NCBI GenBank assembly: GCA_022826825.1 | Contig: JAJDUD010000032.1 | Coordinates: 1 to 61,184, forward strand | DNA from: Acidobacteriota bacterium | Lineage (GTDB): Bacteria; Acidobacteriota; Vicinamibacteria; Marinacidobacterales; Marinacidobacteraceae | Direction of reading: 5' to 3' | DNA length: 61,184 bases | Shown: positions 1 through 8,567 of the stretch, piece after piece | How positions within the stretch are numbered: position 1 is the first letter of the stretch | Layout of the letters: every line of letters starts with the position of its first letter | Position numbers and translations under genes: made by a program | The notes under the pieces: generated by a model | Database searches by the model: none | What the model was told of the DNA's origin: nothing | The model's input: the letters and a program-made list of their open reading frames with translations, nothing else

Positions 1-737
1 CTGCGCCAAGCTCTGGGCTGAGGGACGGCCCTCAGACCGGCACAGCAGCGCGCAGCGCCGCGGAACCGCGTACCGCTGCTTCACCCGGACGGCGTCCCCG
101 GCTTGGAACGCCGACCTCCGGTCGGCATGCGCTGCGCGTCCGCGCAGCGCACGGCGGGGCACTGACCTGCGGGATGGTTCTCTCTTGTGGTGCAACCGGG
201 CGGAGGGGACGCTCCCGGATCTGTGTTGCCCGAGACGAATAGCGGCGCGTCGTCCGCGGGCCTTCGGCCCGCTGTGCCGACCGGAGGTCGGCGTTCCAAC
301 CCGTTTCAGCCGTTTTCATGCCCGGCGGGGTGCGTAGGAGGACGCGCATGGGCGTTTCTTCCGGTGGGGGCCTCCGGCCGGCACAGCGGCGCGCAGCGCC
401 GCGCACGGCTCATCGCCCCCGTGCCCCTCAAGCACAACCTCTCAGACGCAAGCCCGTCCCGGCAGGTCCCCCGGTACACAGGCGAACCCGGCGATCCTCC
501 GGTTCCGTCCTACGAGGGCGTAGGTGGGCGTCGCGTGCCGGGCTCGGGCTTCCCGCCCGGCGCCGTTAGGCGCCGCTTGGCGGGAGGCGCGTCCCACCCG
601 GCAGTGGTGACTCCCGTTCGGTTCCATAGCCGGAAGCGTGGACCGCTCGGGTTCGTTTCGCATTGTAAACGCCTCCGCAGTGAAGCGGGTGTTTCAAGCG
701 GATGGACACCGCGGCCGGAGGCCGACGCTCCAAGCCG
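1..737. other. Gene-free, repeat-rich stretch
   Basis: No believable gene is seen: the open frames translate palindromic repeats. The stretch holds a complete inverted-repeat element (105-297). A GC-rich motif around CAGCGCGCAGCGCCGCG occurs at about 36-62 and recurs, slightly changed, at 375-402. A further short palindrome (GGCCGGAGGCC type) lies near 711-731, just downstream of tRNA-Leu. The remainder (about 400-700) shows no recognisable feature. Confidence 0.7.
105..297. repeat. REPIN/MITE-like element, class I, copy 1
   Basis: A 193-bp element bounded by 22-bp inverted repeats (105-126 and 276-297) that are exact reverse complements. Each end is itself a palindrome with core GCCGACCTCCGGTCGGC. 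Inside lie two more hairpins, one of the form GCGCTGCGCG/CGCGCAGCGC next to the left end and GCGGGCCTTCGGCCCGC next to the right end, around a central unpaired segment. A second copy lies at 12962-13152 in the same orientation. This architecture resembles REPIN or MITE elements. No REP-associated transposase is in the window, so a mobilising enzyme would have to be elsewhere. Confidence 0.75.
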
Positions 738-823
738 TGCCGGGAGCGGGGCTCGAACCCGCACGTCCCGTGAGGGACAGGAGATTTTAAGTCTCCCGCG
801 TCTACCGATTTCGCCATCCCGGC
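738..823 (-). tRNA. tRNA-Leu (UAA)
   Basis: The minus strand folds into a class II tRNA of 86 nt with a variable arm. Acceptor GCCGGGA pairs with TCCCGGC plus discriminator A, and the T-loop is GTTCGAGC. The anticodon loop CTTAAAA gives anticodon UAA. The 3' CCA is not encoded. It is the last of three tRNAs transcribed Gly-Cys-Leu, the same set and order as E. coli glyW-cysT-leuZ. Confidence 0.95.
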
Positions 824-916
824 AAGCTCGTCCCGCGGCCAAATCCGATCGCCGCAAGCCCGGAAACACACACCGAACGCGCCGTCCGCGGCGCATCCGG
901 TCAGCCTAAGTAGCGG

Positions 917-989
917 AGGCGGCGGGCGGATTCGAACCGCCGAATAGAGGTTTTGCAGACCTCCGCCTTGGCCACTTGGCTACGCCGCC
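917..989 (-). tRNA. tRNA-Cys (GCA)
   Basis: Minus-strand cloverleaf of 73 nt. Acceptor GGCGGCG pairs with CGCCGCC, with discriminator T as expected for tRNA-Cys. The anticodon loop CTGCAAA gives GCA, and the T-arm is GGCGG-TTCGAAT-CCGCC. It sits between tRNA-Gly and tRNA-Leu and close to cysS, the gene for the synthetase that charges it. Confidence 0.95.
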
Positions 990-1008
990 TTGACCCACGC
1001 ACGGCTGG

Positions 1009-1080
<72 letters not shown>

Positions 1081-1098
1081 TCTGGGCGAAAGGCGGCG

Positions 1099-1104
1099 AG
1101 TATA
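1099..1104 (-). promoter_or_regulatory. -10 box of the tRNA cluster
   Basis: TATACT on the minus strand, 18 bases ahead of the tRNA-Gly 5' end, in an AT-rich island inside otherwise very GC-rich DNA. No convincing -35 is seen at 17-18 bp, so only the -10 is called. Confidence 0.5.
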
Positions 1105-1178
1105 ACGCGGCGTTTCGGCACGGGACTCTTGGCCAAACGGGCCGTTTGGAGATGCGCTTTCGCCTCCCTTCGGTCGGC

Positions 1179-1204
1179 GATGCCGGTCTGGAGACCGGCG
1201 CTCC
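1179..1204. repeat. Single REP-like palindrome after yraN
   Basis: Palindrome with core GCCGGTCTGGAGACCGGC flanked by GAT and GCTCC. It begins 3 bases after the yraN stop codon. It belongs to the class II family whose full element is at 8224-8424. It may act as an mRNA 3'-end stem; there is no T-tract. Confidence 0.6.
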
Positions 1205-1207
1205 AGC

Positions 1208-1666
1208 TCAGAACGCGTCCCGCCGGATTCGCACCACCGGCCGGCGGAGAGCTCCTCGGAGGCGGGCCAGGAAGCACCGCGAGCGCACCCCCGGAAACCA
1301 CACCTCCACCACGTCCATCCGCAGCCGGGAACCCGGAGGGATCCGCTTCCGGGAAGACTCCCGCCGCCACATCCGGGCGGCGGAGCGCCGGATCCGGCGG
1401 CGTTTCTCCCGGTCCACCCGCTCCGCCGGGTCGCCGAAGCCGCCGCGCCGGGTCTTCACCTCGACGACGGCGAGCGTCTGCCCCTCCCACGCCACGATGT
1501 CGAGCTCCGCGTCGCTCCGGCGCCGACCCGGACGATAGTTCCGGGCCACCACCCGGTAGCCCGAACGCCGCAGCGTCCGGGCGGCGATCCGTTCGCCGCG
1601 CGCGCCGAGTCTCAGGTGGGGGGCGCGTCTCCGGAACGGCCAGCGGACTCTGCGCCGCGAGGCCAC
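1208..1666 (-). CDS. yraN: YraN/UPF0102 family nuclease-fold protein
   Basis: 152 residues, the usual length for the family. After an Arg-rich N-terminus the conserved block LGARGERIAARTLRRSGYRV (about 20-39) is followed by the restriction-endonuclease-like core ELDIV...VVEVKTRR, which supplies the E/D-x-K residues of the PD-(D/E)XK fold. The exact biochemical role of the family is unsettled; it is a small presumed nucleic-acid-binding protein of the cytoplasm. It starts 1 base after the cysS stop, so it is probably translated from the same message. A REP-like palindrome follows its stop. Confidence 0.85.
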   Translation of the reverse strand: MASRRRVRWPFRRRAPHLRLGARGERIAARTLRRSGYRVVARNYRPGRRRSDAELDIVAWEGQTLAVVEVKTRRGGFGDPAERVDREKRRRIRRSAARMWRRESSRKRIPPGSRLRMDVVEVWFPGVRSRCFLARLRGALRRPVVRIRRDAF

Positions 1667-1667
1667 G

Positions 1668-3110
1668 TCAGTCCCCGCGCCGCCGCCAGATGGTGCCGGA
1701 CGGCGAGTCCTCGAGGAGGATCCCGCGGGCGGCCAGCCCGTCCCGGATTTCGTCGGCGCGGGCGAAGTCCCGGCGTTCGCGGGCCTCCTGACGCTCCCGG
1801 ATCAACGCCCCCAGGTCGGGCGGCTCTTCCGCGTCTCCGGCAGCCTCCTGCCCGGAACCCATCTCGAAACTGCCGAGGACCGAGTTCATCCGGCGGATCG
1901 CGGCCGCCCACCCGGCCGCCTCGGCGGCGCCTCCCGGCGAATGCAGCGCCCGGTTGCCTTCCTTGAGGGCGATGAACACTTCGGCGAGCGCCTTCGAGGT
2001 GTTCAGGTCGTCATCAAGCGCTTCCTCGAAACGGACCAGCGCCGCGGTGGCCTCGGCCGGAGGCACGGCATCGTTCCCGGAACCTGCCGAACCATCGGCC
2101 GCCTCGTCGGAGCGCCGCAGGAAGTCGTCCACCCGGCCGATCGCCACCTCGGCCTGCCGGAGACCGGCCTTCGTGAAGTTGAGCTGCTGGCGATAGTGCA
2201 CGCTGGCCAGCAGGTGGCGGATGGCCGCCGGCGCGAACCCTTCGTCGAGCAGTTCCCGAACGGTGAACTGGTTCCCGAGCGACTTCGACATCTTCCGGCC
2301 GTCCACCAGCAGGTGCTCGCAGTGGAACCAGTGGCGCACGAAGGTCTCGCCGGTCGCGGCCTCGCTCTGGGCGATCTCGTTCTCGTGGTGCGGGAACACG
2401 AGATCCACCCCGCCGCAGTGAAGATCGAAACCGGAGCCCAGCAGTTCGAGGCCCATCGCCGAGCATTCCAGGTGCCAGCCGGGACGGCCCGGGCCGAACG
2501 GCGCGTCCCAGACCGGCTCGCCGGGCCTCGGGCCCTTCCAGAGGACGAAGTCCTGGGCGTCCTCCTTGTCGTACTCGTCCGAATCCACCCGGGCGCCGGC
2601 CAGCCGGTCGGACGCCGCCGCCCCCGAGAGTTGCCCGTAGCCGGGAAAGTCCGTGACCCGGAAGTAGATGGAACCGCCGGCTTCGTAGGCGATCCCGTTC
2701 TCGAGCAGGCGCTCGACCAGCCGGATCATCGCCCCGACGTACTCCGGATCGGTGGCTCTCGGATAGTGCTCGGCGCGCTCGATCCCGAGCGCGTCGGCAT
2801 CCTCGAAGAACTCCCCGATGTAGCGCGTCGTGTAGCCGCGCAGCGGCTCCCCCGCCTCGGCGGCCCCCCGGATGGTCTTGTCGTCCACGTCCGTGAAGTT
2901 CATCGCCTGCAGGACGCGGTAGCCCTTGAATTCGAGGTAGCGGCGCAGGATGTCCTGGGCCACGAACGTCCGGAAGTTCCCGATGTGTCCCCGGGCGTAC
3001 ACCGTGAGTCCGCAGGTGTACATCCGCACCTCGTCGGCGCGTCCCGGCCGGAACGGCTCCACCCGGCCGCCGAGCGTGTTCCGGAGCCGGAACGTGCGCT
3101 TGTCGGGCAT
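1668..3110 (-). CDS. cysS: Cysteinyl-tRNA synthetase
   Basis: Class Ia aminoacyl-tRNA synthetase that charges tRNA-Cys. The chosen ATG gives MPDKRTFRLRN. A longer open frame adds 22 Ser-rich residues that overlap the upstream gene's stop and look spurious. The HIGH motif is seen in YARGHIGNF, KMSKS in KMSKSLGN, and Cys and His residues typical of the catalytic zinc site in between (CSAMG, HCGGVD, HHENE). About 480 residues, normal length. The start lies 10 bases behind the stop of the SpoIIE-like phosphatase gene, and the gene reads toward yraN and the tRNA cluster that includes tRNA-Cys. Confidence 0.97.
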   Translation of the reverse strand: MPDKRTFRLRNTLGGRVEPFRPGRADEVRMYTCGLTVYARGHIGNFRTFVAQDILRRYLEFKGYRVLQAMNFTDVDDKTIRGAAEAGEPLRGYTTRYIGEFFEDADALGIERAEHYPRATDPEYVGAMIRLVERLLENGIAYEAGGSIYFRVTDFPGYGQLSGAAASDRLAGARVDSDEYDKEDAQDFVLWKGPRPGEPVWDAPFGPGRPGWHLECSAMGLELLGSGFDLHCGGVDLVFPHHENEIAQSEAATGETFVRHWFHCEHLLVDGRKMSKSLGNQFTVRELLDEGFAPAAIRHLLASVHYRQQLNFTKAGLRQAEVAIGRVDDFLRRSDEAADGSAGSGNDAVPPAEATAALVRFEEALDDDLNTSKALAEVFIALKEGNRALHSPGGAAEAAGWAAAIRRMNSVLGSFEMGSGQEAAGDAEEPPDLGALIRERQEARERRDFARADEIRDGLAARGILLEDSPSGTIWRRRGD

Positions 3111-3120
3111 CGCGAACGCG

Positions 3121-4944
3121 CTAGACGACGATCTGCCGGCCCCGGCGCTTGAGGACGACGAGGGTGAGGTCGTCACGCAGCGGACTGGGTCCGGAGAAGG
3201 CCCGGGCCCGCGAGAGCAGGTCGCCGCAGATGTCGCGGGCGCTCAGCGAGCGGGCGGCGATCAGGGCGTCCACGATGCGGGCGTCGTCGAAGAGGCCGCC
3301 CGCCGGATCCTCCGCCTCGCTCAGGCCGTCGGTGTAGAGCGCCACCAGGTCGCCGGGTCCGAGTTCGCAGGTGCCCACCTCGGTGTCGATCTCCGGGAAG
3401 AGGCCGAGCACCGTGGAACCCCGGTCCAGACGCTCGACCGAACCGTCGCCCCGGACCAGCACCGGCACCACGTGCCCCGCGTTCAGGTAGTCGAGCCGGC
3501 CGGTCGCGGGTTCGAGGCGGGCCAGGATGGCGGTCATGTAGCGGTTGTCTTCGGTGTTCTGGTGGAGGTGGTGGTTCAGGTCCCGCGCGGCGCTGGCAAT
3601 GCCGGGCTGACCGTGCCGGAAGAAAGCGCGCAACGACGCCTGGACCGAAGCCATGATGAGAGCCGGTCCGGCTCCCTTGCCGGATACGTCCGCGATCGTG
3701 ACGAAGACCGCCTCGTCCAGGGTGAGGTAATCGTAGTAGTCGCCCCCGACGGAGAGACAGGGGATGTTGATCCCCCAGAGGTCCCACCCGGGGTACTCCG
3801 GAGCCTCCGACGGCAGGAAACGGGCCTGGATGCGGCGGGCCACCTCGAGCTCCTTCTCCTTCTGAATCGAGGCGCGGGTGAGGCGCAGGCTCTCGACCGC
3901 GGCCGAAGCCTGTCCGGTGAGCGAGTTCAGGAAGGCCCGGTCCGCCGGCGACAGCTCCCGGCCGAACCCGGCGGCTCCCAGGAAGAGCGTTCCCCGGACT
4001 GCGCCGGAAGCGAAGGGCACGACCCAGCCGATTTCCATCCGCGCGAGGTCACAGGAGGTGGCCCAGTGCGAGAGATCGGTCGTCGGACGGATGTTGTGCT
4101 CGCCCGCCAGGATCTCGGCGGCGCGCACGAAGACGGCCCCATCGTCTTCCGGGCGTTTCGGTCCCTTGGCGGCGACCACCCGTCCCCCCGCCACCACGGC
4201 GGCCCGGCTCGCTAGTACGTGCCCCATGGCGCCGTGGAGCAGCAGATCCCAGACCGCCGTCTCGTCGCGGGCCCGGTGCAGGCCGGCAGTGAGATCCATG
4301 AGCGAACGGAGTTGATAGACATGGAGCGACAGCCGCCGGTTCGCCACCCGCAACTCCTCGTCGCGGCGGCACTTCTCGAGGGCCGCCGCGGCGGAAACCG
4401 AAAGCGCCTCCAGAAAGTCGGTCCGCGATCCGGCCAGATCCGGATGCGGTTCGCCGAGCAGAAGCAGGCCGCGGAGTCCGTCCCGCGTGCGCAGCAGGGT
4501 CGCCGACGACGCCTCGGCGTCGCGCATGAGCTGGCGGAAGGGCTCCGCCGCCGCGTCTTCTTCCGGCCGCTCGCCGCCGGACCGCAGGACGAGCGCCCCC
4601 GGCAGGAGATCCGGCACTTCCAGTTGAAGCTCCTCCCAATCGGGACTCCCGGCCCCCCTCCGGCTGGCCGGGCGCAGGACCCCCTCCTCGTCGGGCAGCA
4701 GCAACCCCGCCCAGCGGGCGCCGGACTCGCCGAGCGCCACCAGAACGATGAGAGAAGCCACCTCGGCCACGTTGAGCCGCGCGAAGGCCGCCGCGCTGAA
4801 GTCGGTCAGGGCCAGGAGTTCGGACACTCGCCGTTCCAGACCGGGGTTCATGTCTCCAATGTGCTCCGCGACCAGTCGCTGATAACGCGTACCGGGCGAG
4901 GCCGGTCCGTCCGGCGCGGTCGTTCGGACGGTGCGCGTGGTCAC
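3121..4944 (-). CDS. SpoIIE/RsbU-type PP2C serine phosphatase with GAF-like sensor
   Basis: 607 residues. The C-terminal third is a PP2C-type SpoIIE phosphatase: linker helix EVARRIQARFLPSE, then metal-ligand motifs GGDYYDY and IADVSGKGAGPALIM, the NAGH motif, and LYTDGLSEA. The N-terminal 350 residues contain two regions resembling GAF sensor domains. In known partner-switching systems such phosphatases dephosphorylate the STAS anti-anti-sigma factor. A STAS protein and an RsbW-like kinase are encoded immediately upstream, so that substrate is likely here. A GTG start is used. The signal sensed cannot be read from sequence. Confidence 0.9.
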   Translation of the reverse strand: MTTRTVRTTAPDGPASPGTRYQRLVAEHIGDMNPGLERRVSELLALTDFSAAAFARLNVAEVASLIVLVALGESGARWAGLLLPDEEGVLRPASRRGAGSPDWEELQLEVPDLLPGALVLRSGGERPEEDAAAEPFRQLMRDAEASSATLLRTRDGLRGLLLLGEPHPDLAGSRTDFLEALSVSAAAALEKCRRDEELRVANRRLSLHVYQLRSLMDLTAGLHRARDETAVWDLLLHGAMGHVLASRAAVVAGGRVVAAKGPKRPEDDGAVFVRAAEILAGEHNIRPTTDLSHWATSCDLARMEIGWVVPFASGAVRGTLFLGAAGFGRELSPADRAFLNSLTGQASAAVESLRLTRASIQKEKELEVARRIQARFLPSEAPEYPGWDLWGINIPCLSVGGDYYDYLTLDEAVFVTIADVSGKGAGPALIMASVQASLRAFFRHGQPGIASAARDLNHHLHQNTEDNRYMTAILARLEPATGRLDYLNAGHVVPVLVRGDGSVERLDRGSTVLGLFPEIDTEVGTCELGPGDLVALYTDGLSEAEDPAGGLFDDARIVDALIAARSLSARDICGDLLSRARAFSGPSPLRDDLTLVVLKRRGRQIVV

Positions 4945-5025
4945 GGCAGGCAGGTCCGCGGATCTCGGGCGCGAACCGGGACGCCTGGCCGGCGGGATCC
5001 GCGGCCTGACTCTTCGCGCACGGGG

Positions 5026-5484
5026 TCAGGACTCCGACCCGGGATCCGGCGAGCGGGAACCCGCGCGGTTGCGCTCGAGCACCCAGCAGCAGGCGCCGGC
5101 CGCCAGTTCCTCGTGGACGACGTGATCCATGAGCCGGCGCATGAGATGCACCCCCAGGCCGCCCCGCCGCCGCTCGCGCGCCAACCGCCCGAGATCCACC
5201 CCGGCCGGCAGGTTCTCGGGCGCGGCGCCGCGGTGTTCGATCTCGATCCGCAGCGCCTCGGGCGCGGGCCGGAAACGCAGCCGGACGGCGTGACCCGGCT
5301 CGCCCCGGTAGGCGTGTTCGATCACGTTCGTCATCGCTTCTCCCACCGCCACCGCAATCTCGTCCGCGGCGGATGGATCGAAGCCCTCGGCGATCGCTGC
5401 TCTCCGCGTCGCCTCGTGCACGAGGCTCAGGCACTCGCAGGTCGCCGGTACGTCGATCTCGAGCGGCGCCCGATCGCTACCCAA
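5026..5484 (-). CDS. RsbW-like anti-sigma serine kinase (HATPase_c)
   Basis: 152-residue GHKL ATPase of the anti-sigma-factor kinase type. The N-box is GEAMTNVIEHAYRG (about 48-61) and the G-box GGLGVHLMRRLMD (about 108-120). No histidine-kinase dimerisation domain is present. The start is TTG, 3 bases after the STAS stop; no in-frame ATG precedes the core. In the known systems this protein phosphorylates the STAS partner and holds a sigma factor or other output protein. No sigma factor is encoded nearby, so the output target is unknown. Confidence 0.88.
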   Translation of the reverse strand: MGSDRAPLEIDVPATCECLSLVHEATRRAAIAEGFDPSAADEIAVAVGEAMTNVIEHAYRGEPGHAVRLRFRPAPEALRIEIEHRGAAPENLPAGVDLGRLARERRRGGLGVHLMRRLMDHVVHEELAAGACCWVLERNRAGSRSPDPGSES

Positions 5485-5487
5485 GGG

Positions 5488-5838
5488 TCAGTGCCCTCCA
5501 AAGCTGCGAACCGCTTCCTCCTCGGTCTCGAAGGTGCGGCACAGCCGGTCGAAACCGAGGACCCGGAAGATGTGGGCGACGGTCCCGGTGAGCGCCGCGA
5601 CCCGGATGTCCCCGCCGCCCGCGCGGGCCTCTTCGATGAGTCCCATGATCGCCCCGAAGCCGGCGCTCGCCACGTACGACAGGTGGGCGCCGCTGATCAC
5701 GATCCGCACGTCGCCGGCCTCGACGAGCGCGTTCAGCACTCCCTCGAACTCGGCCACGGTGTGCGCATTGATGAACCCCTGCGGTTCCACCACGACCACT
5801 TCGGCGGCGCGGCGCGTCGCGACTTGCAGGTCAGGCAT
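5488..5838 (-). CDS. STAS-domain anti-anti-sigma factor (RsbV/SpoIIAA-like)
   Basis: 116 residues, a single STAS domain. The ATG (MPDLQV) overlaps the ribF stop by 8 bases; a longer frame would intrude deep into ribF and is rejected. The loop that carries the regulatory phosphoserine reads YVASAGFG, with Ser58 in the same place as Ser58 of B. subtilis SpoIIAA, although the usual DSSG is changed to ASAG. With the kinase and phosphatase downstream it forms a complete three-gene partner switch. Confidence 0.88.
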   Translation of the reverse strand: MPDLQVATRRAAEVVVVEPQGFINAHTVAEFEGVLNALVEAGDVRIVISGAHLSYVASAGFGAIMGLIEEARAGGGDIRVAALTGTVAHIFRVLGFDRLCRTFETEEEAVRSFGGH

Positions 5839-6838
5839 GGGTGAGCGTCTCCGGTTCGGCCTCCGCGGTTCGGGACCAGGTCTCGGGCGTGGGGAAGGCA
5901 ACCAGGTCGCGGGCCTGCGCCACATCGCGTTCGAGCTGCATCTTGAGGGACCGCGGGCCGGGGAAGGCCCGGACCTCCCGCAGCCAGGAGAGGAAGCGCA
6001 CCCGGAGGTGCGACGCCTCACCGGAGAATCCCATCATGTGCACCTCCAGGGAAGCCGAATCGTCGAACGTGGGTCGCGGTCCGTAGTGAAGCACGGCCCG
6101 GAAGAGCCCTTCTCCCGGGGAGGTCAGCACCGCATCCACCGCATAGACCCCGTGGGGAACCAGAACGTCCCCTTCGGGCGCCAGGTTCGCCGTGGGGAAC
6201 CCGAGCTCCCGGCCCCGGCCCCGTCCCGAAACCACCGTGCCGGCGATCTCGTAGCAGGCGCCGAGGAGCGCGGCGCCCGCTTCGATGTTCCCCTCGGCCA
6301 GGGTCCGCCGAATTCTGGTGGACGACACGACCGCCCCCTCCCACGAGACGGACGGCGCCTCGATCACCCGGAACCCGAGACGGTCACCGAGGGCGCGGAG
6401 GGTCTCGAGATCGCCGGCGCGGCCGCGGCCGAAACGGAAGTTCGCGCCCTGCACCACGGTCACGGCCCCGAGCCGGTCCACAAGCAGCCGGGACACGAAG
6501 TCCGCAGGGGAGGTCCGCGCCATCGCTTCGCCGAACTCGAGCACGACGAGGCGCTCCACCCCGGCGGCCGCGAGCCGCTCCGCCTTGAGGGCGAAGCTGG
6601 TGATGGTCCCGGGAGCGCGGTCCGGCCGGAGCAGCCGGGCGGGATGGGGATCGAAGGTCACCGCGACGCACTCGGCGCCGCGTTCCCGGGCCTCCTCCCG
6701 AGCGAGCTGCAATCCCATCCGGTGACCCCGATGGACGCCGTCGAAGTTGCCGACCGCCACGACGGCCGGCCCCGCCGGGGCGCCGCGGTTCGCCCCGCGC
6801 GGCGAGGCGGGCAGCTCGCGGAGGCGCTCGATTCTCAT
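5831..6838 (-). CDS. ribF: Bifunctional riboflavin kinase / FAD synthetase
   Basis: 335 residues with two catalytic domains. The N-terminal FAD synthetase (nucleotidyltransferase) shows VGNFDGVHRGH, VVQGANFRFG and SSTRIRR. The C-terminal flavokinase shows the RGRELGFPTANL motif, then GVYAV and LEVHMMGF. It converts riboflavin to FMN and FAD. The ATG overlaps the preceding DUF1844 stop as ATGA, and its own stop overlaps the STAS gene, so flavin synthesis and the partner switch share a transcript. Confidence 0.96.
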   Translation of the reverse strand: MRIERLRELPASPRGANRGAPAGPAVVAVGNFDGVHRGHRMGLQLAREEARERGAECVAVTFDPHPARLLRPDRAPGTITSFALKAERLAAAGVERLVVLEFGEAMARTSPADFVSRLLVDRLGAVTVVQGANFRFGRGRAGDLETLRALGDRLGFRVIEAPSVSWEGAVVSSTRIRRTLAEGNIEAGAALLGACYEIAGTVVSGRGRGRELGFPTANLAPEGDVLVPHGVYAVDAVLTSPGEGLFRAVLHYGPRPTFDDSASLEVHMMGFSGEASHLRVRFLSWLREVRAFPGPRSLKMQLERDVAQARDLVAFPTPETWSRTAEAEPETLTHA

Positions 6839-7302
6839 CGGCCCGGGGCCTGGGAGCGTTCCATGTACGCCATCCGCAGTTGGTAGAGCGCCTGGGAGAC
6901 GAGGCGGGCGTCGCCGGGGGCGAGGCGGCCTCTGGTTTTCTCCTCGACGACCTCCAGCAGCCCGATCACCGTCTGGAGTCCCTGGAGCGCTTCGGCCCGC
7001 TGCGGACCGCCGGCGGCTCCCGAACTCTCGGCGCCTTCGGCGGTCTGCTCGAGCAGCATCGCCGCCTGCGAGAAGAGGAGGGACATGAGCTGTTTGAAGC
7101 GGGGGTCCTCTTCCGGCGCCGGTCCCGGGGCCGGAGCGGACGCGGCGGACGCCCCGGCCGCGGGCTTCGGTTCCGCCCCGATTGAGGGGGCGCCGGCGGG
7201 CGGCTCGCTGCGGGGTTCGACGTCCTGGCGGCGGGACCCGTCGGCCGCGAAGGCGCGACGGTCCCTGACGACAATGCGCGGGGTTTGCTCCTCTTCACTC
7301 AT
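6835..7302 (-). CDS. DUF1844 domain protein
   Basis: 155 residues. The N-terminal 65 are Ala/Pro-rich and look disordered. The C-terminal 90 match the DUF1844 pattern: a helix FKQLMSLLFSQAAMLLEQ, then IGLLEVVEEKTRGRLAPGD and a final helix ending LRMAYMER. The function of the family is unknown. It is probably the first gene of the minus-strand operon running through ribF and the partner-switch genes, with a 137-base divergent gap before mazG. A GACAAT-like -10 may lie near 7345-7352. Confidence 0.75.
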   Translation of the reverse strand: MSEEEQTPRIVVRDRRAFAADGSRRQDVEPRSEPPAGAPSIGAEPKPAAGASAASAPAPGPAPEEDPRFKQLMSLLFSQAAMLLEQTAEGAESSGAAGGPQRAEALQGLQTVIGLLEVVEEKTRGRLAPGDARLVSQALYQLRMAYMERSQAPGR

Positions 7303-7384
7303 CCGTAGTCCGGGCCGCGTCGGGCAGCGGCCCGCTTCCCGGAATCCTATTGTCCCGCCACCCGCTCCGCGAGCCGCCGGTGTC

Positions 7385-7413
7385 TTGAAACGGGGCCCGG
7401 CCGCGGGGACAAT
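7385..7413 (+). promoter_or_regulatory. mazG sigma-70-type promoter
   Basis: TTGAAA (7385-7390), a 17-bp spacer, then GACAAT (7408-7413). The start of transcription would fall about 20 bases before the mazG ATG, leaving a short leader without an obvious ribosome binding site. Confidence 0.55.
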
Positions 7414-7439
7414 GCCGGCGCGAACGTCCCGGCGAACCC

Positions 7440-8147
7440 ATGAAGAAACCCGAAGAGTCCTCCGCCGACCCCGGTCCCGCGGCGGCCGGCGCCGCCGAGG
7501 TCGCCGGCCTGGTGGAGGTCATGGCGAAGCTGCGGTCCGAGGAAGGGTGTCCGTGGGACCGGGAGCAGACGTGGGATTCGCTCCGCCGCTACGTGCTCGA
7601 GGAGGCGTACGAACTCGTGGACGCGGTGGACCGGAAGGACCCCGCGGCCGTCCTCGAGGAATGCGGGGACCTGCTGCTGGAGGTGGTCTTCATGGCCCAG
7701 ATCGCCCACGAGGAGGGCCGGTTCGGGATGGCGGAGGTCGCCCGCGGCATCACCCGCAAGCTGATCCGCCGGCATCCCCACGTCTTCGGAGACCAGGAGC
7801 GGGCCTCCGACGCCGACGAGGCGTTCGCCCGCTGGGAGGCGATCAAGGCCACCGAGAAACCGGGGCGCGCGGCGTCCGGGGACCGCCTGCCGCGGGGCCT
7901 GCCGGCGCTGCTGCTCGCGATGAAGGCCGTCGAGCGAGCGGGCACGGCCGAAGACCCGGAGAGAGCGGACCCGAACGGCGTCCTTCCCGCCCTCGACCGG
8001 ATGCACGCCGCGCGGCGCGCGGGAGACCGGGACGAACTCGAGACGGCGCTCGGCGACCTGCTCCTCGCGGTCGCACGCGGGGCCCGCCGCGACGGACTCG
8101 ACCCCGAGGCGGCGCTCCGCAACGCGGTCCGGCGGCTACCCCGCTGA
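7440..8147 (+). CDS. mazG: MazG nucleotide pyrophosphohydrolase
   Basis: 235 residues. The first MazG domain is well conserved: LRSEEGCPWDREQTWDSL, then the metal-binding EExYE and ExxD pattern in LEEAYELVDAV and EECGDLLLEVVF, and RRHPHVFGD. A second, weaker MazG-like half (about 160-235) carries ELETALGDLLLAVAR. The enzyme hydrolyses NTPs to NMP and PPi, a house-cleaning or stress role. It stands alone on the plus strand and is followed by 600 bases of repeats. Confidence 0.93.
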   Translation: MKKPEESSADPGPAAAGAAEVAGLVEVMAKLRSEEGCPWDREQTWDSLRRYVLEEAYELVDAVDRKDPAAVLEECGDLLLEVVFMAQIAHEEGRFGMAEVARGITRKLIRRHPHVFGDQERASDADEAFARWEAIKATEKPGRAASGDRLPRGLPALLLAMKAVERAGTAEDPERADPNGVLPALDRMHAARRAGDRDELETALGDLLLAVARGARRDGLDPEAALRNAVRRLPR

Positions 8148-8223
8148 ACCACCCGCAGCGCCGGCCTCCGCCCGCCATCCACGCACGCCACACGCTCCCC
8201 CCACATCCATCGCGCGCGGCAGC

Positions 8224-8424
8224 GGAGCGCCGGTCTCCGACCGGCATCGCGGCCGCAGGCCGCGAAACCCCGGCCCCGTCGCGGAAACCGAAACGAAGAC
8301 GACGAAGCGACGTACGCGCGCAGTTGTCGCCGCGCCGCTCCTCTGGCGAGGGCGCCATGCGGCAAAAGGAAGCCCCGGAGTTTCGCCCGCTACGCGGGCG
8401 ATGCCGGTCGGAGACCGGCGCTCC
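8224..8424. repeat. REPIN/MITE-like element, class II, complete copy
   Basis: 201 bp bounded by exact 25-bp inverted repeats (8224-8248 and 8400-8424). Each end is a palindrome with core GCCGGTCGGAGACCGGC. A GC-rich hairpin (GCCCGC/GCGGGC type) lies just inside the right end. Size and design match the class I element at 105-297, but the sequence differs. Confidence 0.7.
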
Positions 8425-8567
8425 ACTGCCGTGCGCGCTTCGGACGGATTGCATTTTCACGCCAACTGGCGTGCTGCGCACGTCGCGGCCTCACCCGCCG
8501 GAACGGCTACGAACACAGCATCCGCTCCAGCGACATGTGCCTCCGCAGGACCCGCTATGCGGGGACC

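Noticed and set aside
5839..6021. 60-codon N-terminal extension of the STAS protein
   Set aside because: It overlaps ribF in another frame, and the STAS fold starts at the ATG at 5838.
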